A DNA stretch of 64,000 nucleotides from Leptodactylus fallax (GCA_947044405.1 CAMRHE010000205.1:1922001-1986000), one strand, 5' to 3'; positions 25,021 through 37,302 are shown, numbered from the stretch's first letter. Numbers and translations: made by a program. Notes: generated by a model from the letters alone, not told the origin.

Positions 25021-26332
25021 GGACACCTTTTATAAACTAATTTAGATCTTAGAGGCAAAAGGAATAATAGCTAATTGGGGACTACATAAATGGTATCCAC
25101 GTGGAGTGAAGAGTGAGAAGCAAAAAAAACGTTGCCACCAGTATACTGATACCTTGAATTTACAATATTCTGCTGTTAATTCTTCCCTTAGACTTCATTG
25201 TAGGAGCCATACTAAGTCAACAGCCAGGACATTGGAGACTGGAGGAGGAGGACATGGGCAGCTCTGGAACATATCACTTAGGTAAGTAGTCCTACCTCCT
25301 CTGATTCATTTCTAGTGTAATGTCACACATCAACCTTACGTGTTTGCATTGGCCGCAGAATTGGAAGCTGTGAACATATTTTAATGCAGTCTTGCGTAGA
25401 CTGTGTCTAGTAGGTCACATTTGGGCACATTCATATTGCTCTATATATTGCTTGCACGGTAACCTGCCAGTTATGAGGTAAAGCCACCAGTCAGGCAGTG
25501 TTTTCACTCTTTTATGTAACAGCATCAGACACCGCAGTGGTGCTGACTGCGGCCGTAGTGTGGCTGGAACACCGTCTGTCAGCTCCATAGATGTGTGATT
25601 AGTTGAGTATTTATAAGCAGTTAAGAGAACACAGTTAAGAACATATTTGCCAACATTTTGCTGTCTGGTTCTAGGAAAACTGCACACACAGGCCAAGTAA
25701 CGCCCCTACGGTTGTGGCCATCTCCTTTTGTGAGAGTGCTGTGGCCCTTTTATATGTCACCCTTGTTGCTCCAAATATTAATTGCTGTCAAATAATATAA
25801 GCTGCTCTGTCTCCGAGAGATCAGTCTGAGAAGATACCTGACGGATGATTCTATGACTCTCTTACCTATACTTGCCCACTCTCCTGGAAGCTCTGGGAGG
25901 CTCCCAATAAAAGAGGTGACCTCCCACACTCCTGGATGAGCAGGCAAATCTAGCGGGTTGTTGGGGTAGCAATCACATTAATTGAGGGATACTATTAATT
26001 TAGGGGACAAACAGGCGGTATTGTTAATTTGGGGGGCATGCAGGGGGTGTTATTCATTTTCAAGGGATTATCTATTATAATTGGGGTAGGCATGGGATGG
26101 GGACCTTGTGTAAATGAGGACAATGTGGGTTGGGTGCCTGGAAAAAGTGAGAAGCCAAAGATATCTATGTTACAAACTTTACAGAGACAAGTCACAGCTG
26201 GAAGAAGTGGTCATGGTGTTCCAGATGGAAGAGAGAAGAAATGTGAAGGATTAGTCAGAGATGTCACCTGTAAGCATCTAAATGTTTTCTATGTCGTATT
26301 CATCTAAATTGTCTGCAATGCCCTGTGTAGAG
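25021..26332. other. Gene-free region
   Basis: No recognisable gene or repeat. The stretch near 25250-25300 ends 'cttaggtaagtag', which looks like a 5' splice site, but nothing else supports an exon. Confidence 0.4.
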
Positions 26333-26745
26333 CCGATATCTGTCACTATATGGTCACCATAAACTCTCTGCAAATCCCTGGTTAGAGCTGGTATCTAGCA
26401 CTGTAGGACCATGGTCGGAGCCCGGTTAGGCTGGTACTAGCACTGGGGACCATAGACTGTCTGCAGAGCCCTGCATGGAGCCAGAATCTACCACTATATA
26501 TGATAACCATATACTGTTTGCAGAGCCCTGTGTAGAGCCGGTATCTACCACTGTATGGTCACCATATATTTTCTGCAGAGTTCTCTGTAGTGCCGGTATC
26601 TACCACTGTGTGGTCACTGTACACTTTTTGCAGAGCCCCCTCTAGAGCCGGTATCCACCACTGTATGGTCACCATATACTGTCTGCAGAGCCCTGTGTAG
26701 AGACGGTATCTAGTGCTGTATGGTCACTGTATGGTGGTAATATCA
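26333..26745. repeat. 55-bp minisatellite, about 7.5 copies
   Basis: This is a tandem repeat of a unit of about 55 bp containing 'gcagagccctgtgtagagcc' and 'ggtatctaccactgtatggt'. Units diverge by roughly 10-25% by eye, with one disturbed unit near 26400-26450. Confidence 0.85.
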
Positions 26746-26883
26746 GTATAGTTGGGGTGGGGGCCTCTCCAATGTGTTCTCCACCCTGTGCTGTACCCCT
26801 AGCTACGCCTCTGAGTGTCACACTTCTGTCCTGTGATGTTACTCCGCTTTCTATGCCACCCATTCACTGGAGAGAGATTATGA

Positions 26884-27062
26884 CAATTTTGCTGACAATA
26901 GTTGATAAATTTGGAGTACAGACAGCTAGATGGGCTGATCACACCCACTTACCAAAAGTGGAATGAGCAGTGTAAAAACGTAAATGTCGCACATTTTTCA
27001 CAAATGCGCTCAAAAAGTTGCAAATCTCTACTTTATGACTTTTTACACAAGAATTGGAGTGC
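26884..27062. repeat. Dispersed repeat fragment
   Basis: The sequence 'gttgataaatttggagtaca' through 'cttgataaattcccccc' is related to stretches at 250-860 and 5196-5404. The family is not identified. Confidence 0.5.
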
Positions 27063-29036
27063 ATGGCTTGATAAATTCCCCCCCTTTGTATATCCTAAAA
27101 TGGTACCATGTAAAAATACAACTCATCACATAGGTATAGGGGGTTCAGAGGTAGCAGTCACACCTGGACCCTGGTGCCATTGTGGACTCAAAAGCACTTC
27201 AAAAACATATGAAGTCAAGGTGGGGGCTCGATTACAGATTTTATAGTAGGGCCCAGGAGCTTCAAATTCCCCCTCTGCTTTTTGAAGTTATTTTTATGTT
27301 TACTTGTCATATATAAGGAATAAAGTCATCGGCACATACAAGATGAAACGTGAATGTAAGGGTGCGGGGCTGTGAAAGATCCTCAGTGCGCCAAACACCG
27401 CTGTGGCCACACCTGAGTCGTCTTTCATATAAAAACCACACTCACCGCCAGTGAGTGTTGGGTTCACAAGATAAATACAAGACAAGCTTTCTAAATTTTA
27501 TATATTTATTAACCCCTAAATGGGTCGGTATTAATATCTAACACATGCAGATCAGAACAGATATGTAGATATATGCAAGCATTAACAGTTACTAGTTACA
27601 AGATACAGTACTTAAAATAAAAGGGAATAAAGGTGAAATAATTACTTTACCACGCATCTTCTTGATCTGGCTCTATAATCCAACACTCACACATGCTCTG
27701 TCATGTGTGAATACCCAGTGGAGGCTGCTTAGCATTAACTCCTAGCATGTGGCATCACAGTATATTCCAGCCTGCATGCTCTCATCACAGTCTCTCAGTA
27801 AACTCTTGTAGTCTCAGCCCAAACTCCTCCCACTGCCTCTTACCTCCTCTTTTATACCCTTTATGCCACCTCCCAGAATGAGGTCGCCGGCGGCAGCAAG
27901 TCTGATTGAATAATGCACTCAAGTCCAGATTTTTTGTATAGAGCTGAGACCAAGTGGAATGATACAATGTTATCAGCCAGGTCTGATCTCCCTGCACAAT
28001 GCATGTTTCTTTGATCACTCGGAGCTGTGTAGGAATACAATGAAACCCTGCTGGGATGGATACAAAGCCCTATCGGTCCAGTGTTGCTACTACTGCCAAT
28101 ATACACCTAGGCTTATAGCTGCGCACATTATGAATAAATGCAGGTAAGAAGGGAGATACTATACCCAGAGATCAAAATACATCTCTGAGTTATAGCCATA
28201 TTTAAGCAGAATCATCACAGGGGCGTTGTACCCACCTAGAAAGGGCAGAGTCATTGGTAAGTGCACAATCACATATCATCTAGGTATGGGGGATAGCCTC
28301 AGCTTTTCATGATTCAGCCAAGAATAATCACTTTACATTAAGTCACAATGTCCAGTGTGCGCAGGTACCATCTATATGCTGAGAATGGGGGTCCCATCTC
28401 CCTTACCCACCTATTTCTGTCATAGAAGTGAATGGAGTGAGCTGTGCATACTGTGGCCACCTATTGGCTTCCAACCCGTAGCATCCCAATGAACAAACCT
28501 TTCCTGAGTGTTTCCTTTACTGCACTCTCTGAAACAGCGCTGCTTTGACCAATGTGGCTATGTTTGGTACTGCACATCTCTCTCACAAGTGCAAGCCACA
28601 ATCACTATAGGGTAATACATGGATGATTCTGCCAGAGCCGTATTTTTTTCTTAAGCTGGACATACACATTAGCTGTCTGGCCATACAGTGTTCGGCTGAC
28701 AGCTATTTCTTCCATACAGTAGGGAAGGGGAATAACCTGCTGGCAATGGTTTATCTCCCATGGAAACAAGGAATCAGACCTTTTAAAATCCAACATGCCT
28801 GATCATTTCCCCCACTATCTGCCATACACATTAGATGGTCAGCTGCTCCCACAGGATTCAGTGGTTTCTCTTGGCATTCATCTAACATGTATGACCACAT
28901 ATAGAGCTCATCTAGAGGAGGGTCTGGTGTGGAAGACCCTCTTCAACAATGCCCATTATTATAACAGGACATGTTGGCTGGTTATCTCCATGAAACAACC
29001 CCTTTAATAAAACTTCATTAGGTTAAATATGTCTTG
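27063..29036. other. Gene-free region
   Basis: I find no gene. Around 28650-28930 the phrases 'catacacattagctgtctgg' and 'catacacattagatggtcag' suggest another small dispersed repeat. No other structure is recognised. Confidence 0.45.
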
Positions 29037-29698
29037 TTAAAGCGTAACTAAACTTTCGGACAGCATTTGATTTTTGACTGTATTTGTGTCATTAATAAAT
29101 TTTTGTAATATAATTTCAGTAAAATCCTGCATTTTTCACTCTTTCCCTTTCTGTATTGAGAGCTGTTTCTGTCTATCCCTGGATGTTACTGTGTATGGAG
29201 TAGGGGCTGTAAAATGTAGAGAAAATAAGGATCGGGGAAGGTCATTTCAAACAGTTATATCTCAGACATAAAACCTACAAACTTGCTTTTGGTGTCATAT
29301 GAAAGAGGAGATTTCTCTTCTTTCATGTGACTCTAAAGCGGCAGTGCTATCTAAATTATTTTCAGAGATATCACTGTGAAAACAGTCGGAATTGGGATTT
29401 TTATATCATATAAATATCCTAATCAAAGCTGTTTTCAACCAGTGATATCTCTGGAAATTATTTAGATAGCACTGTAGCTTTAGTGTCACATGAAAGAAGA
29501 GAAATCTTCTTTTTATGTGACACAAAGTTTGTATGTTTTATAATAACCAAGATATAACTGAAGTGACCCTTCCCTTCTCTCATTCTCTACATATTACACA
29601 GCCCCTACTCCGTACACAGTAACATTTAGTGAGAAGCAAGAGAAAGAGTGAAAAATGCAGGATTTCACAGAAATGATCCAAAATTTGTTAATAAAGTA

Positions 29699-31265
29699 CA
29701 GTCATGGCCAAAAGTTTTGAGAATGACACAAATATTATATTTTCACATGATCTGCTGCCCTCTGGTTTTTATGTGTGTTTGTCAGATGTTTTTATCACAT
29801 ACAGAAATATAATTGCATTCATATTATGAGTAACAGAAGCTTATATTGACAGTTAGAATGAGTTAATGCAGCAAGTCAATATTTGCAGTGTTGACCCTTC
29901 TTCTTCAGGACCTCTGCAATTCTCCCTGGCATGCTCTCCAGTAACTTCTGGACCAAATCCTGACTGATAGCAGTCCATTCTTGCAGAATCAATGCTTTAA
30001 TTTTGTCTGAATTTGTTGGTTTTTGTTTGTCCACCCGTCTCTTGATGATTGACCACAAGTTCTCAATGGGATTAAGATCTGGGGAGTTTCCAGGCCATGG
30101 ACCCAAAATCTCTATGTTTTGTTCCCTGAGCCATTTAGTTATCACCTTTGCTTTATGGCAAGGTGCTCCATCATGCTGGAAAAGGCATTGTTGAGCGCCA
30201 AACTGCTCTTGGACGGTTGGGAGAAGTTGCTCTTGGAGGACATTCTGGTACCATTCTTTATTCATGGCTGTGTTTTTAGGCAAGACTGTGAGAGAGCCGA
30301 TTCCCTTGGCTGAGAAGCAACCCCACACATGAATGGTTTCAGGATGCTTTACAGTTGGCATGAGACAAGACTGGTGGTAGCGCTCACCTCTTCTTCTCCG
30401 AATAAGCTGTTTTCCAGATGTTCCAAACAATCGAAAAGGGGATTCATCAGAGAAAATGACTTTACCCCAGTCCTCAGCAGTCCACTCCCTGTACTTTTTG
30501 CAGAATATCAGTCTGTCCCTGATGTTTTTTCTGGAGAGAAGTGGCTTCTTTGCTGCCCTCCTTGAGACCAGGCCTTGCTCCAAGAGTCTCCGCCTCACAG
30601 TGCGTGCAGATGCACTCACACCTGCCTGCTGCCATTCCTCAGCAAGCTCTGCACTGCTGGTAGCCCGATCCCGTAGCTGAAACACTTTTAAGAGACGGTC
30701 CTGCCGCTTGCTGGTCTTTCTTGGGCGCCCTGGAGCCTTTTTGGCACCAATGGAACCTCTCTCCTTGAAGTTCTTGATGATGCGATAGATTGTTGACTGA
30801 GGTGCAATCTTTCTAGCTGCAATACTCTTCCCAGTTAGGCCATTTTTGTGCAGTGCAATGATGACTGCACGTGTTTCTTTAGAGATAACCATGGTTAACA
30901 GAAGAGAAACAATGATGGCAAGCACCAGCCTCCTTTTAAAGTGTCCAGTGGTGTCATTCTTACTTAATCATGACAGATTGATCTCCAGCCCTGTCCTCAT
31001 CAACACCCACACCTGTGTTAATGGAGCAATCACTGAAACGATGTTAGGTGGTCCTTTTAAGGCAGGGCTGCAATGATGTTGAAATGTGTTTCGGGGGATA
31101 AAGTTCATTTTCTAGGCAAATATTGACTTTGCAAGTAATTGCTGTTAAGCTGATCACTCTTTATAACATTCTGGAGTATATGCAAATTGCCATTAGAAAA
31201 ACTGAAGCAGTAGACTTTGTAAAAATTAATATTTGTATCATTCTCAAAACTTTTGGCCATGACTG
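29699..31265 (-). mobile_element. Tc1-like transposon copy 1, apparently intact
   Basis: This 1567-bp element has perfect-looking inverted ends beginning CAGTCATGGCCAAAAGTTTT (left 29699; right, reversed, ends 31265). It is flanked by TA at 29697-29698 and 31266-31267. One full-length transposase gene lies on the minus strand. A second copy of exactly the same length lies at 57794-59360. It is inserted in the right arm of the foldback element. Confidence 0.95.
29876..30892 (-). CDS. Tc1-like transposase, full-length open frame
   Basis: The protein is a cut-and-paste DNA transposase acting on the element's inverted ends with TA target choice. I prefer the start at 30892 (MVISKETRAV, 338 aa, the usual Tc1 size); an upstream in-frame Met at 30925 would add 11 residues. 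An N-terminal HTH region (ALHKNGLTGKSIAARK) is followed by a GRPRKTSKR motif, a second HTH-like region (SARTVRRRLLEQGL), and the catalytic core VIFSDESPFR, FQHDGAPCHK and [12 protein letters not shown]. By my count 35 residues separate the second D and the E, one more than classical DD34E Tc1 enzymes. No stop or frameshift is visible. It might still be active, or recently so. Confidence 0.92.
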   Translation of the reverse strand: MVISKETRAVIIALHKNGLTGKSIAARKIAPQSTIYRIIKNFKERGSIGAKKAPGRPRKTSKRQDRLLKVFQLRDRATSSAELAEEWQQAGVSASARTVRRRLLEQGLVSRRAAKKPLLSRKNIRDRLIFCKKYREWTAEDWGKVIFSDESPFRLFGTSGKQLIRRRRGERYHQSCLMPTVKHPETIHVWGCFSAKGIGSLTVLPKNTAMNKEWYQNVLQEQLLPTVQEQFGAQQCLFQHDGAPCHKAKVITKWLREQNIEILGPWPGNSPDLNPIENLWSIIKRRVDKQKPTNSDKIKALILQEWTAISQDLVQKLLESMPGRIAEVLKKKGQHCKY

Positions 31266-31371
31266 TATATTACAAAATTTATTAATGACCCAAATACTGC
31301 CAGAAAATCAAAAGTTGTCCGAAAGTTTAGTTACACTTTAAATAGGTCATGGTTTTTTTTTTTCTTACACT

Positions 31372-31810
31372 GGTTTCCATGTGTTTTCCAGATCACATTT
31401 ATTGGGCCACATTTAGTGGGTCTACTCCATGGACCTACTGGAACAGCATTCTGAATGTCTACTAAGGAAACTGCTACTTCATCCAGAAGATACAGAGACT
31501 TACCAACCCACCAGGATTGCCCAGGAGGCCATTGGATTCTTTCTTGATTTGGAGAAGTTGAGGATGACTATACTATGACTCCATTGACAGGTTCTCAACC
31601 AGAGATTACAATGTCTATGTCTTCTTCTTGGACCCATTCATGCCAGAGAGCCAACAAGAAGTCACAGTTTCCCTACTCCTTGACCTTTAGGATTTCCTGC
31701 TCCGATCCAGAGGTCTCATCTGCACTTTTTGCCATCAGGGACTCTACAGAAGATAAGGTCACTTTTCTTTGGAGTCTGAAAAATGTTTCCTTGGAGAACT
31801 TTATTTAGAA
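31372..31810 (+). pseudogene. Unidentified decayed coding-like sequence
   Basis: A T-rich tract and 'catgtgttttccag' resemble a 3' splice site. The frame from 31429 encodes MDLLEQHSECLLRKLLLH continuing to a TGA at 31576-31578 (49 aa). An overlapping frame then reads YDSIDRFSTRDYNVYVFFLD and continues PFMPESQQEVTVSLLLDL, a TAG, then DFLLRSRGLI. Both frames have convincingly protein-like composition on the same strand, consistent with one gene broken by a frameshift and a nonsense change. I do not recognise the family. It could be an exon or processed copy of a host gene, or an unfamiliar mobile-element protein. Confidence 0.35.
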
Positions 31811-32755
31811 GACTAAACATCTGCTAAAGTGCAGGAAAGCCTTCTTCATGGGAGTATCTCTATGTGATAATTTTGAGTAAAAATGTGATTAAATATAAAA
31901 GTGTGTTTTTCTGAAATCTTCATTCAGACTGGAGGTCCTTCTGTCTGTCCAGGATTTCTGGACAGACGGGGGTCACTTTTGGGGGTTTTCACTATTTTGA
32001 AACCTCAGGGGCTCTGCAAATGGGACATGATACCTTTTTCTGTTCCAAGCCCTGCCATGTGCCCGTACATCAGTGTACCCACACACATGGGATATTGTTG
32101 TGTTCAGGAGAAAAATGTTAATTGGTTATTCTCCTTTAACCCTTTGTGAAGATGAAAAATTTGGGACTAAAACAACATTTTTTCGGCCAAAGTAATTTTT
32201 CATTTTCACATCCCAATGGAAGTGAAAAACTAAATAAGATACTTTGTATTTGCTGTTTTGACTTATTTAAGGGGGCAGTTTTGAAAATGGGCGATTTATG
32301 GGGGTTTCTAATACAGAAGCCTTTCAGAATCCCTTCAGAACTGAATTAGTCCCTTGAAAAATGGGTTTTGGAAATGTTCTTGAAAATTTAGAAAATTGCT
32401 GTTTAATTTTTTACGGACATTTATAAAGGCTTATAAGTCAAAGGGTGATTAAAGTTTAATGCCAACATAAAGTAGAGATCTGGTAAATTAGATTTGTTAA
32501 CTCATTTGGGTGGTATCTGCATGAAAAGCACATAATTTCAAGCTTCTTAAATTGCTTTTTTTTTCAAAATTTTCACCAAATTTCCTATTTTTTCATAATT
32601 AAACACAAAACAAGGATGATGTACAATGTCACAAAAAATAATCTCAAAATCACTTTGAGTTAGTGTTTCAAAGTTATTACTGCATGGAGTGACATATGTC
32701 AGATTTGAAAACTCGATCTCTCAGGGAGTCAAAAACTGGCTGCGGTGGGAAGAGG
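31811..32755. other. Gene-free AT-rich region
   Basis: No gene or repeat that I recognise. The sequence has simple T and A runs. Confidence 0.5.
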
Positions 32756-33095
32756 TTAAAGGGGTAATCCCATTACATAAATTATAGGACTTGCAGATAG
32801 GTGGGGGTCTGACCACTGAGTCCCCCACCTATCAGGAGAAAGGGAGTTTTGCCTCCTGCTCTGAATGGCGTGGAGGTCAGGATGGATGTGCACTTAATTC
32901 ATTTTCAAAGGGAGCGTCAAAGATGGCTGAGCGCTGTACTTCAGCTATATCAGTCACTCTCATTGAAATGAGTAAAGGGAAGCGCATCCATCCTGACCAC
33001 AGCGACATTCAGAATGGGGTACAGGTCTCAGCAGCTGGAACCTATCAATCTGCAAGGATAGAGGATAACTTCGTAAGATGGGTGTACCCCTTTAG
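32756..33095. mobile_element. TTAA-type MITE
   Basis: It begins TTAAAGGGGTAATCCCATTA and ends 'gggtgtacccctttag', a degenerate inverted end with TTAG in place of TTAA. Internal 'tgggggtctgaccactgagt' and 'tcccccacctatcagga' resemble other frog-type foldback elements. Non-coding. Confidence 0.6.
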
Positions 33096-33594
33096 TCTAG
33101 GGCTACACGGCAACTTTGGCTGTGAGTTCCGTGATGCAAGTAAAGATCACCAGATCATCACCATGTTAGTGAATGGAGTCGCAATGCGACCTGAATGGTC
33201 CCATAACCACCACTTCTATAATGGGGTCCGCCAGGTTTCCTACAATTTTATAAGGAAACTAGCAAAGATAAGTCCTCCTTGTAGGACTTTTCTCTTCGCT
33301 GATTTTATGTGGATTCAGCTGTGGAGTGCTCGAACCTAGCGTAAATCCTATCAATATTTGGTGTGACCTTTGCCCTTTGGAGAAGGAATCCTGGATGTGA
33401 TGATACGCCGCAGAGCCCTGATCTCAACATCATCCAGTCCTTGTCGAATTCCTTCAAGAATAGAGAGAATAATTGATGGAGGACAAAGGTCACAACAAAT
33501 ATTGATGGGATTTACATTTCTCTTTTCTTAACTCCGTTTTTTTTTTTTCTATTTTAATTAACTATTAACCCTTCTATTTCTGAAATCATTCAAC

Positions 33595-33817
33595 GGCTCT
33601 ATTCAGATAATGTTTTTTTTTTTTACATCCGTGTAACAGATGCAAGCTGATGGTCATCCGTTTACATAGACTTCAATGTTTAAAAAAAAAAAAAAAGACA
33701 AACAGATCCATTAACATTGATGTCTATGTAAATGAATGACCATCAGTTTGCATCCGGTTTTTGCATCTGTTAAAAAGGTTTTCTAAACAGATGTAAAAAC
33801 ATGATCTGAATAGAACC
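33595..33817. mobile_element. Small foldback element
   Basis: Ends GGYTCTATTCAGATNATGTT are inverted (33595 onward; reversed to 33817). Inner phrases 'gatggtcatccgtttacata' and 'tatgtaaatgaatgaccatc' are also mirrored. It is about 220 bp and non-coding. Confidence 0.75.
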
Positions 33818-34302
33818 TTATTTTGAAGTTTTTTGGGGGGGGGTTTTCTTTACGCGCCTGCCTAAAACTTTTGTGCAGTCTTATATATGTAAATGAGTTT
33901 CAGCCTTCGTTATAATATCCAGGCTCAGGGTCTCTAGATGATGTTTCTAAATCAGCCTTGCATGGACCACAGATGATGACATCTAAAGAGAAACAGAATT
34001 TGCCCAGATTTTGTGTTCACATGAAGTTCTCCCAGCTCTACCCCTACAAAAGGTCAGTACATGGCATCCTCCAATGGACTCCAGGGTCACGCAGTGTAAC
34101 CATAGACCACCCATGAAGTCGGGACATTTCTATTGGCTGAGCTGTGATGCTGATTCCAGAGCGCCAATTTCTCTTAGGGCTATCTATAGTTGGGATTTGG
34201 CAATAAGGCAACCCACGCAGTTGCGTGGGGTCACGGAGATGGGGGAGGGGGGTTGCATCAATGGGCTGTATTATTGTACTTTTTTTTTAATTGCCGCTAT
34301 CG

Positions 34303-34521
34303 ATTGGATTATTCCAACAGGTATCGGCCAATATTTTTCTCACCCATCCCTGTTCCTGTCCAGGCCTGCCTATGCTACGGCCTCCAGAGAACATCAGGAA
34401 GTGTGTACATTCATTACTCAGTGTCAGAACATACTGAGCAGTGGCCCGTATATGCCGAAGCAGAGGCGGGCCTGGACAGGAGAGTAAAATATTGGCCAAT
34501 ACTTGTTTGAATATTCCAATA
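34303..34521. mobile_element. Small inverted-repeat element
   Basis: The left end 'attggattattccaacagg' with 'tatcggccaatattt' is mirrored at the right end by 'aaatattggccaatactt' and 'gaatattccaat'. Inside these, 'cctgtccaggcctgcc' and 'ggcgggcctggacagg' are mirrored. It is about 219 bp and non-coding. Confidence 0.75.
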
Positions 34522-36994
34522 GATAGTAGCCTACCGTGTCACTGTGAGGGGTCAAAAAGGGGAGAGTTTATTGTGTAGGGGGCCAAAAAAAAGTTTTCTA
34601 GCATGAGTTATAGTTAATCTAATAGATCGAGATATCCCTGGGCCTGCCTAGGTTTTTACCTTGTTAGCCCCCTCTTGCCACAGGCATTTTTGATTTGTTT
34701 TTTGGGGGGGGGGGGTTTTCCCCTACCTTTCAAAAATCCATAACTTTTTTTTTTTTTTTTTCATTAGAATTAGAGAAAAACTGGTTGCCCAACTTTCTTA
34801 GTCTTTCTTTTTACAGTGTTCACTTATCAGCCAAAATGACATCACCCGATTACAGGGATACCACATTTATATAGTTTTTTTTTTCTTGTTTTTTTTTTTT
34901 TTTTTTTTTTTTAAGTGTTAACCCTATTAAAAAAAAAAAAAATCTAAAACTTTGCAAAAAAATTTCTTGGAGTTGCCTTATTCTGACACCCTCAACTTTT
35001 TTATATTTCCATGTACATGGCTGCATAAGGCCCAAAATGCAACCCAAAACCCACTAGATTATCACAAAGTGCCAACACGGCAATTTAACCTTAATACTGT
35101 GCGGATCCACAATTGCAGACACTTACGGACCTGCAAAATACAGTCATGTAAATGGGGCTTTACAGAGCTTTCAATAATACAAACAACTTTGTACTGAAAG
35201 GTAATAGTTTGCATTTGGTACTTTTGAACAATGTTCACTATTTACATCACATAGGATCTGTTTTATAGTGACCTTACAATGTTTTTGCAGCCTGTACTAA
35301 TATCAAGTCTGCTATAAAACAGATACTGTGTGATATAAATGGAGAAGGGGCCCCCACAGAGTACAATCTGCCCCACAGTGGCCCCCACGCAGTACAGTCT
35401 GTTCCACAGTGGCCCCCACTCAGTATTATATGCCCCACAGTGGCCCCCACACAGTATTATATGCTGCACAGTGACCCCCATCAACTACAATAAGAGCTTG
35501 TTCTCTCAAAAACACTGATACAGAAGACAAGCAATATTTTGCTGTTATTCACTAATATGTTAAAATCTATGCTGCACATAGCAATCTGTGACACCAAAAT
35601 ATAACTCTTTTGGAGGTTGCACAGCATACCGTTTGTAAAAACACAGGTTAATATTTCATATATACAACCGCCTTCATGCAACCTTGCAGGAAACAGATTA
35701 TAAGCAAATATTGCACAACATTTCAAATTTGCCACTAAAGTGCATGCACTTTAGTGGCAAATTACAGTGCCCTATTACAGTTATAGTTCTACCCACAGTT
35801 AATAACATTCCCCCCCCACACACAGGTACTGTTATGAACTAGAGGGGGCACTATTACAGTAATAGCACCCCCCCCAGTTAATAACATTACCTGTGGGGGT
35901 AGACAATTACCTTAATGTTATTAACTGGAGATTGAGTACACAAGGCGCACAGGGTACTTGACCATGTACTGGGAATCACAATTTAGGCAGCATGTGTTCC
36001 CTTGCCCTAAATCCCTAACCTTGTACTCCGTATTAGCTCCTGCCCTTACAAGGGCAGTACCCAAAGCTCACCCAAAAAAAAAATCGCCCTAAGAAAGCCC
36101 TAACCCTATTCATATTTCATCCCAAAACATACAGAACTCCTCAGGGGAATATACTAGAGGGCTAGATAATATTAGTATAGAGACATTGTCCTGAAATGTC
36201 GTCAGATACTATATAAATAAATAGGCTGATGCGGCCCATCCTCTGTACAGAGGTAAAGGGCAGAGACAGACTAGTGCCTCTATGACCAATACTAGGAGCC
36301 AGAATGAGGACCCCAGGTGACATCATGACAATAAACGGTCAGAAATACCTCGCCATAATTAATCTAAATGTCTAACTTTCCGGTGAGTTAGGAGACACCA
36401 CAAGACACATGAACTGCTACACAGCCGTATACAACCAGGGCTGAGTATAAATCCTAGAGGGCTAAAGGACCTGGTCCCTCTGTTCTATATAGGAAAACTA
36501 AATCCTAGTAGGCTAAAGGACATTTAATGTATATACAAGTGTAATGTTTTTGGGTTTTTTTTACTAAAAAAAGATCAAAATGGTTTACTTATTTTTATTC
36601 ATTTATTTTTTTCTATAGTGCCAACATATTCCGCAGTGTTTTTTTTTTTTTGTTTTTTTTTTATTGATGACCATTCCTAGCATAGCTCATTATTTGTAAT
36701 CTGTGGGGCTCCAAATTCCAAACCCCGCAAAGATCAGCTGAGCATCGCTTCAATTTTACAGACCATATGATTGTCACATTCGTCAGTCACATGCCCTGAT
36801 CGCAGCTCAGTCCCATTCAAGCGAATGCCAAGCAGAGATGCTGTTCAAATGTACAAATGAGCACTGTGCTCGCTAAATACTGACAAAACCCCAGCGCTCA
36901 CGAGAACAATGTGGTTTCTTCAAGCAGCTGATCAGCTGGGGACACAGGTGTGAGATCCTTGGCGACCCGCCATATGATGTGGCTAGTGAGCAGT
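34522..36994. other. Gene-free region with short repeats
   Basis: Long poly-T/poly-A runs lie at about 34740-34945. Remnants of the 31-bp minisatellite ('ccccacagtggcccccac') occur at 35345-35480. Mirrored 'gttaataacatt' phrases lie at about 35797-35935. A 'ctatagtgccaacatattcc' fragment near 36615 belongs to a common dispersed repeat whose other end-type occurs at 63600-63740. No gene is recognised. Confidence 0.45.
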
Positions 36995-37282
36995 GCGGCT
37001 CTTGCAATTGTTAACATTATCTGTAGCCGCGCTGTCCTGGAAAAGCTGATCCGACAGCCAGTACCCCTGCAGATGTAATATTGATGGCCTATCCTAAAGA
37101 CAGGCCATCAATATTAGAAAGATGGATAAACCCTTTTAATAAGTTGTCCAGGAATTGGAGCAACCCATGTGGTGGGCGGGAGGTGTAAAATAAGAAAAAA
37201 AAAAAAAAAAAAAGCATACTTATTTGTCCTCACTGCTCTTTGTCCACCGCTAGTGTCCATTAGGTCTTGTGTCAGGCCGGGA
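36995..37282. repeat. Dispersed repeat, first of a pair
   Basis: It is similar over about 290 bp to 42238-42560. Shared phrases include 'gtcctggaaaagctgatc', the perfect hairpin 'gatggcctatcct'/'aggccatc', 'agaaagatggataaa', and 'gttgtccaggaattggagca'. Non-coding. Confidence 0.75.
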
Positions 37283-37302
37283 TTATGGGTCCTTAGGGGC
37301 AC

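Larger units (their letters stand above)
29037..31341. mobile_element. TTAA-flanked foldback element split by a Tc1 transposon
   Basis: Left end TTAAAGCGTAACTAAACTTT (29037 onward) and right end, reversed, TTAAAGTGTAACTAAACTTT (ending 31341) are inverted repeats continuing far inward. The phrases 'agatttctcttctttcatgt' (about 29311) and 'acatgaaagaagagaaatct' (about 29489) are mirrored around a centre near 29405. Subtracting the Tc1 insertion leaves about 736 bp that is almost wholly palindromic. It has no coding capacity. The TTAA target implies piggyBac-like mobilisation (inference). Confidence 0.85.

Noticed and set aside
25250..25300. Possible exon with GTAAGT donor
   Set aside because: There is no open frame of note, no acceptor and no recognisable protein; a single splice-like motif is weak evidence.
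30003..31076. Plus-strand frames opposite the Tc1 transposases (also 58098-59171 and 13388-13981)
   Set aside because: They are antisense shadows of the transposase gene and recur identically in both copies because the elements are copies.
33305..34510. Small frames at 33305-33493 and 34011-34510
   Set aside because: They overlap foldback elements and low-complexity DNA on either strand, with no conserved motif.
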